Shown: piece after piece, positions 48,203 to 51,787 of the stretch | How the letters are laid out: every line of letters begins with the position of its first letter | How positions within the stretch are numbered: the first letter of the stretch is position 1 | Assembly (NCBI RefSeq): GCF_014650895.1 | Contig: NZ_BMVV01000037.1 | Location: forward strand, 1 to 51,787 | DNA from: Streptomyces omiyaensis | GTDB taxonomy: Bacteria; Actinomycetota; Actinomycetes; Streptomycetales; Streptomycetaceae | Direction of reading: 5' to 3' | DNA: 51,787 nucleotides | The notes under the pieces: model-generated | What the model was told of the DNA's origin: nothing | Database searches by the model: none | The model's input: the letters and a program-made list of their open reading frames with translations, nothing else | Made by a program: the position numbers and the translations under genes

Positions 48203-50434
48203 TCAGTCCCTGGGGAGGCCGAGCAGGCGCTCGGCGACGACGTTGAGCTGGACCTGGGTGGTGCCCCCGGCGATGGTGAGGCAGCGGGACATGAGGACCC
48301 CGTGGACGGCCGCCGCGCCGGGTCCCTCGCACACGGCGCCGTCGGGGCCGAGGAGTTCGAGGGCGAGTTCGGCGGTCTTCTGCTGGTGGAGGGTCTGGAC
48401 GAGTTTGCGGACGCTGGCGCCGGCACCGGGTTCGAGGCCGGAGACCTGGAGGAGGGTGGTGCGCAGGCCGATGCAGGCGAGGGCGTGGGCCTCGGCGAGG
48501 AGGGCGCCGGTGCGGGCGCGGACGGAGCCGTCGGCCTCGGCGGAGGCCTTGATGAGCGCTTCGAGGCCGGTGTCGAAGACGACCTGGTCGGCCATGTGGA
48601 CGCGTTCGTTGCCGAGGGTGTTGCGGGCGACGCGCCAGCCGTCGTTCACCTCGCCGACGACGGCGTCGGCGGGGAGGACGGCGTCGTCGAACCAGACCTC
48701 GTTGAAGAGGGAGTCCCCGGTGATCTCCTTGAGGGGGCGGATGTCGATGCCGGGGGTGTTCCTCATGTCGACGAGGAAGTAGGTGAGCCCCCGGTGCTTG
48801 GGGGCGTCGGGGTCGGTGCGGGCGAGCAGGATGCCGTGGTCGGCCCCCTGGGCGGCGCTCGTCCACACCTTCTGTCCGGTGATCCGCCAGCTGCCGTCCC
48901 CGGCGCGTTCGGCGCGGGTGCGCAGCGAGGCGAGGTCGGAGCCGGCGCCGGGCTCGGAGAAGAGCTGGCACCAGCGCTGTTCGCCGCGGAGGGTGGGCCC
49001 GAGGTGGCGTTCCTGCTGGGCGGGGCTGCCGTGCGCGAGGAGGGAGGGCACGACCCAGGTGGCGATGCCGAGTCCGGCGACGACGATGCCCGCCTCGTCG
49101 AGTTCGCGCTGGACGGCGAGCTGCTGGAGCGGGCCGGCACCGAGGCCGTACGGCTCCGGGAGGTGCGGGGCGGCGTAGCCGGTGGGGGCGAGGGCCCGGC
49201 GGGCGGCGGCGGGGTCGAGTCCCCGGGCGGCGCCGAGGGCCTCGCGGGCGGCGGCGCGGTACGGCTCGGCGGCGGCCGGCAGGTCGAGGCGGAGGCCGCG
49301 GCGCAGCCCTCCGGCGGCGTGCCGGAGGGCGTCGAGCCGGAAGCGGTCGCCGGTGCCGAGGAGTTGCCGGGCGACCAGGGCGCGGCGGAGCAGGAGGTGG
49401 GCGTCGTGCTCCCAGCTGAAGCCGATGCCGCCGAGGATCTGGATGCAGTCCTTGGCGCAGCCGTGGGCGGCGTCGAGGGCGGTGGCGGCGGCGAGGGCGG
49501 CGACGAGGGGCCGGGCGGGGTCGTGGGCGGCGCGGGCGGCGTCCCAGGTGAGGGCGCGGGCCTGTTCGAGCCGGACGAGCATGTCGGCGCAGAGGTGTTT
49601 GACGCCCTGGAACTGCCCGATGGGGCGGCCGAACTGTTCGCGGGTGCGGGCGTGTTCGGCGGCGGTCTCGACGGCGCGGGCGGCGGTGCCGCAGGCGTCG
49701 GCGGCGAAGAGCACGGCGGCGAGGTCGTGGGCGAGGCCGGTGTCGAGGGCGAGGGCCCGGCCGGCGGGGACGCGGAGGGCGGCGGCGGTGACCTCGGCGG
49801 TGGGCCGGGTGGGGTCGGCGGAGGCGTGGGCACGGACGGCGGGTCCGGTCCCGGCGGGCGCCCCGGGTGCGCCGGGCGTGTCCACGGCGAGCCAGACGGT
49901 CCCGTCGGCGGTGGCGGCCTGGAGGAGGAGCAGGTCGGCCTGGCCGGCGCCGAGGACGGGCGGCGCGGTGCCGTCGAGGAGGTATCCGGTGCCGGTGCGC
50001 ACGGCGGTGAGGGTGCCGGTGCCGCCGAGGGCGACGGCGCCGGTCCGCCGTCCTTCGGCGAGGTCGGCGAGGAGCGTGCCGGGGCCCGCGGGCCCGGGTT
50101 CCGGCCGGTCGGCGGGGTGGAGGGGTGCGGCGTGGTGGAGGAGTGCGGCGGCGAGGACGGTGGGGAGGTAGGGGCCGGGGAGGAGGGCCCGGGCGGTCTC
50201 CTCCACGACGACGGCGAGGTCGTCGAGGCCGCCGCCCCCGCCTCCGTGCTCCTCGGGTACGTGGATCCCGAGGAGGCCCTGCGCGGCGGCGGCGTCCCAG
50301 TGTCCGGGCCGGCCGCGCGGCGGCTCGGGCGCGTCGAGCCACCGGCGGAGCTCCTCGGGGGGTGCGGCGCGGGTGAGCCAGGCGCGGACGGACCGGGCGA
50401 GGTCCCGCTGTTCGTGCGTGATGGCGATGCCCAT
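48203..50434 (-). CDS. Fused two-domain acyl-CoA dehydrogenase (FadE34-like architecture)
   Basis: 743 residues, twice the length of a single acyl-CoA dehydrogenase. Residues about 1-360 form one copy (REQFGRPIGQFQGVKHLCADM, DCIQILGGIGFSWEHDAHLLLRR) with an eroded FAD/middle domain, residues about 390-743 a second copy (LFSEPGAGSDLASLRTRAER, ITGQKVWTSAAQGADHGILLARTD, LTIAGGTTQVQLNVVAERLLG). Such fusions (mycobacterial FadE34) dehydrogenate sterol side-chain CoA esters. The second copy lacks the Glu found just before GT in medium-chain enzymes. ATG at 50434 with a -10 box seven bases upstream and a KstR-type palindrome overlapping it. Confidence 0.87.
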   Translation of the reverse strand: MGIAITHEQRDLARSVRAWLTRAAPPEELRRWLDAPEPPRGRPGHWDAAAAQGLLGIHVPEEHGGGGGGLDDLAVVVEETARALLPGPYLPTVLAAALLHHAAPLHPADRPEPGPAGPGTLLADLAEGRRTGAVALGGTGTLTAVRTGTGYLLDGTAPPVLGAGQADLLLLQAATADGTVWLAVDTPGAPGAPAGTGPAVRAHASADPTRPTAEVTAAALRVPAGRALALDTGLAHDLAAVLFAADACGTAARAVETAAEHARTREQFGRPIGQFQGVKHLCADMLVRLEQARALTWDAARAAHDPARPLVAALAAATALDAAHGCAKDCIQILGGIGFSWEHDAHLLLRRALVARQLLGTGDRFRLDALRHAAGGLRRGLRLDLPAAAEPYRAAAREALGAARGLDPAAARRALAPTGYAAPHLPEPYGLGAGPLQQLAVQRELDEAGIVVAGLGIATWVVPSLLAHGSPAQQERHLGPTLRGEQRWCQLFSEPGAGSDLASLRTRAERAGDGSWRITGQKVWTSAAQGADHGILLARTDPDAPKHRGLTYFLVDMRNTPGIDIRPLKEITGDSLFNEVWFDDAVLPADAVVGEVNDGWRVARNTLGNERVHMADQVVFDTGLEALIKASAEADGSVRARTGALLAEAHALACIGLRTTLLQVSGLEPGAGASVRKLVQTLHQQKTAELALELLGPDGAVCEGPGAAAVHGVLMSRCLTIAGGTTQVQLNVVAERLLGLPRD

Positions 50435-50441
50435 GGCGCGC

Positions 50442-50447
50442 AGATTA
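50442..50447 (-). promoter_or_regulatory. -10 box of a leaderless acyl-CoA dehydrogenase transcript
   Basis: On the minus strand TAATCT (50447-50442) is followed by seven bases and the ATG at 50434. It overlaps the first bases of the KstR-type palindrome, as expected for a repressed promoter. Confidence 0.55.
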
Positions 50448-50459
50448 GAACACGTTCCA
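50446..50459. promoter_or_regulatory. KstR-type operator upstream of acyl-CoA dehydrogenase
   Basis: TAGAACACGTTCCA matches TnnAACnnGTTnnA at all fixed positions and differs from the 41737 site only in one central base. It is 12 bp from the start codon and overlaps the -10 box. Confidence 0.8.
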
Positions 50460-50461
50460 TT

Positions 50462-50477
50462 CTGACGGAAGGTCAGA
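50462..50477. promoter_or_regulatory. Second shared palindrome upstream of acyl-CoA dehydrogenase
   Basis: CTGACGGAAGGTCAGA within the perfect dyad TCTGAC-GGAAG-GTCAGA (50461-50477). It begins two bases after the KstR-type site and matches 41814-41829 at 14 of 16 bases. Confidence 0.65.
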
Positions 50478-50507
50478 TACGGAGTGGATCCCGCGCCCCG
50501 CGGGCGG

Positions 50508-51257
50508 TCAGCCCTCCCCCTCCGCCGCTTCCGCCTCCGCGTCCCGCGGGGGCGCGGGCTTCGACAGCAGGATCTCCCGGGCCTGCTCGGCCGCCCGCAC
50601 TATCCCCTCGCTCACGAAGTCCATGAAGCGGGCCACGTTCTCCAGGCGGGCGGCGGCCGGGGTGCCGGCGCCGAGGACGGCGACGCCCTGCCGGGCGATC
50701 TCGACCATCTGTTCGTTGGCCTTGGCGGCGGCGATCATCGACTGGTACCAGAGCTCGTCGTCGACGATGTACCGCTCGCGGCGGCGGTCGTCGCGCTCGC
50801 GCCGGATGAGGCTCTGGCTCTCCAGGAAGGTGACGGCCTTGGAGATGGACCCGGCGCTGACCTGGAGCCGTTCGCCGAGCTCGCCGGCGGTGAGGCTGCC
50901 CGCGTCGGTGGCGTAGAGGGCGGCGAGGACGCGGGCCGTCATGCGGGGCAGTCCGCCCTGCATGAAGACGGTGGCGAAGGCCTCCTCGTAGTCGCGCACG
51001 GCCGCCGCGTCCCGCCCGTCGGCCCGCACGGCCGGCTGGGCGGCACCGCCGGACCGGCGCCGCCGGGCGCGGCTCTCGGTGGCGCGGTGGGCGAGGTCGG
51101 GGCGGTAGGCGGCGGGGCCGCCGTTGCGCATCACCTCGCGCGTGACGGTGGAGGTGGGACGTTCGAGCCGCCGCGCGATCTCCGCGTAGGCGAGCCCGTC
51201 ACCGAGCCCCAGCGCGATCTGCTGACGCTCCTGCTGGGTGAGCCTGCCTCCCGGCAT
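50508..51257 (-). CDS. MarR/GbsR-like regulator with IS30-type N-terminal helix-turn-helix
   Basis: 249 residues. Residues 1-50 (RLTQQERQQIALGLGDGLAYAEIARRLERPTSTVTREVMRNGG) match the HTH_38 DNA-binding head of IS30-type transposases. Residues about 85-200 form a MarR/GbsR winged helix (RMTARVLAALYATDAGSLTAGELGERLQVSAGSISKAVTFLESQSLIRRERDDRRRERYIVDDELWYQSM), then a helical tail ending in an acidic stretch. The ATG at 51257 follows GGAGACGG. It is divergent from a DUF4097 gene and the spacer is rich in TTGCA dyads, likely its operators. Confidence 0.88.
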   Translation of the reverse strand: MPGGRLTQQERQQIALGLGDGLAYAEIARRLERPTSTVTREVMRNGGPAAYRPDLAHRATESRARRRRSGGAAQPAVRADGRDAAAVRDYEEAFATVFMQGGLPRMTARVLAALYATDAGSLTAGELGERLQVSAGSISKAVTFLESQSLIRRERDDRRRERYIVDDELWYQSMIAAAKANEQMVEIARQGVAVLGAGTPAAARLENVARFMDFVSEGIVRAAEQAREILLSKPAPPRDAEAEAAEGEG

Positions 51258-51351
51258 CGCCGTCTCCCTTCCTCCGCGCGTCCGCGCGTCCGTGTGGTCC
51301 GCGCCCCTCACGGGCCCGATACGGCGCCAGCATAGCGTTCACCCTCCCATC

Positions 51352-51403
51352 ATTGCAACGCCTGGGCATATGCCGTTGCATCAATCCAGCTTTCATTGCA
51401 ATG
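51352..51403. promoter_or_regulatory. Dyad cluster in the regulator/DUF4097 spacer
   Basis: TGCAACG (51354-51360) and CGTTGCA (51374-51380) are exact inverted repeats; GGCATATGCC (51365-51374) and CATTGCAATG (51394-51403) are perfect 10-bp palindromes. The area is much more AT-rich than its surroundings. Likely operators and divergent promoters. Confidence 0.6.
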
Positions 51404-51532
51404 AATTCTCCATTCTGACCTGCGTATATGCGATTCCAGCGCAACGAAGCAGTTGCCACGCCCTGGAAAGCAACGTAACTTTTCCCTTGTCGGAAACACC
51501 GGCCGAGAGAAACTCACACAGGAGCAGTCACC

Positions 51533-51787
51533 ATGCAGACCTTCGCCACCGCCGCCCCCGTCACCGCCGTCGTCACCGCCCCCGCCGGCCACCTCCGCTT
51601 CATCGCCGCCGACCGCACCGACACCACCGTCGACATCCGCCCCGCCGTCCCCGGCCGCAGCCGCGACGTCAAGGCCGCGAAAAAGACCACCGTCTCCTTC
51701 ACCGACGGCGTCCTGCGGATCACCGCCCCCGAGACGAACAACCAGCTCCTCGGCGCCTCCGGCTCCGTCGAGATCACCGTCCAGCTC
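51533..51787 (+). CDS. DUF4097-family protein (5' part, cut by window end)
   Basis: 85 codons are visible from the ATG at 51533, preceded by AGGAG. The sequence MQTFATAAPVTAVVTAPAGHLRFIAADRTDTTVDIRPA...DVKAAKKTTVSFTDGVLRITAPETNNQLLGASGSVEITVQL shows the strand-rich, right-handed repeat pattern of DUF4097/adhesin-like proteins. Such genes often sit beside regulators and ABC exporters in Streptomyces. Function unknown. Confidence 0.8.
   Translation, partial: MQTFATAAPVTAVVTAPAGHLRFIAADRTDTTVDIRPAVPGRSRDVKAAKKTTVSFTDGVLRITAPETNNQLLGASGSVEITVQL

Noticed and set aside
1..51787. tRNA or rRNA genes, prophage, integrase or attachment sites
   Set aside because: No tRNA-like cloverleaf with conserved T-loop, no rRNA core, and no integrase or transposase gene was seen; the IS30-like HTH belongs to a regulator.

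Overview
The window is high-GC DNA with strong third-position GC bias, GTG/TTG/CTG starts, dense overlapping genes, twin-arginine and lipoprotein signals and an LAXTG-type wall-sorting signal. This points to the core chromosome of a Streptomyces or close relative. It holds about 54 protein genes, one structural RNA (RNase P), two short tandem-repeat arrays and many readable operators. No tRNA, rRNA, insertion sequence or CRISPR was seen.

Layout. 1-5.7 kb: 5' part of a SARP/BTAD regulator (cut by the window edge), a site-2-type protease, an F420:NADP oxidoreductase, an MFS pump, small conserved proteins and methionine aminopeptidase. 5.7-18 kb: a heme and iron acquisition island with heme oxygenase, two HtaA-domain surface proteins, the HmuTUV heme importer and the EfeO-EfeB-EfeU ferrous/heme-iron system. 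IdeR/DmdR1-type iron boxes lie before the heme oxygenase gene, between htaA and hmuT, and (degenerate) before efeO. 18-28 kb: a mosaic of housekeeping and accessory genes: a degenerate Prim-Pol protein, a TetR regulator with a clear operator, dimethylargininase, an Rsm22-type methyltransferase, a Bcr-type MFS pump, oxidoreductases and a PhoD phosphatase. 28-38.6 kb: rnpB (minus strand), a MerR regulator with a 19-bp-spacer promoter, an RNB exonuclease, yaaA, eda, an acetyltransferase, and the compact operon nif3-like / zinc-ribbon coiled-coil / RNase H-phosphatase, in which the middle gene apparently starts with CTG.

38.7-50.5 kb: genes resembling the actinobacterial sterol side-chain beta-oxidation set. 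One operon is hsd4B-like MaoC hydratase, Zn alcohol dehydrogenase and hsd4A-like SDR. A second is a fused two-domain acyl-CoA dehydrogenase (FadE34-like architecture) and an SCP-x/Ltp thiolase. Both promoters carry a KstR-type palindrome (TnnAACnnGTTnnA) and also share a second, different palindrome (CTGACGGnAnGTCAGA). Two separate operons about 9 kb apart therefore look like one regulon under two regulators, neither of which is obvious in the window. Between them lie an orphan DesR-like response regulator, a LuxR-type two-component pair, a DUF998 membrane protein and a drug-type MFS pump. The right end holds a MarR/GbsR-type regulator with an IS30-like N-terminal HTH, divergent from the start of a DUF4097 gene across an AT-richer, dyad-rich spacer.

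Recurring features: several genes have a TANNNT-type -10 element placed 6-7 nt before the start codon, consistent with leaderless transcripts, and many convergent gene pairs overlap at their stop codons. All functional calls rest on reading motifs and on remembered family features; no database search was run.
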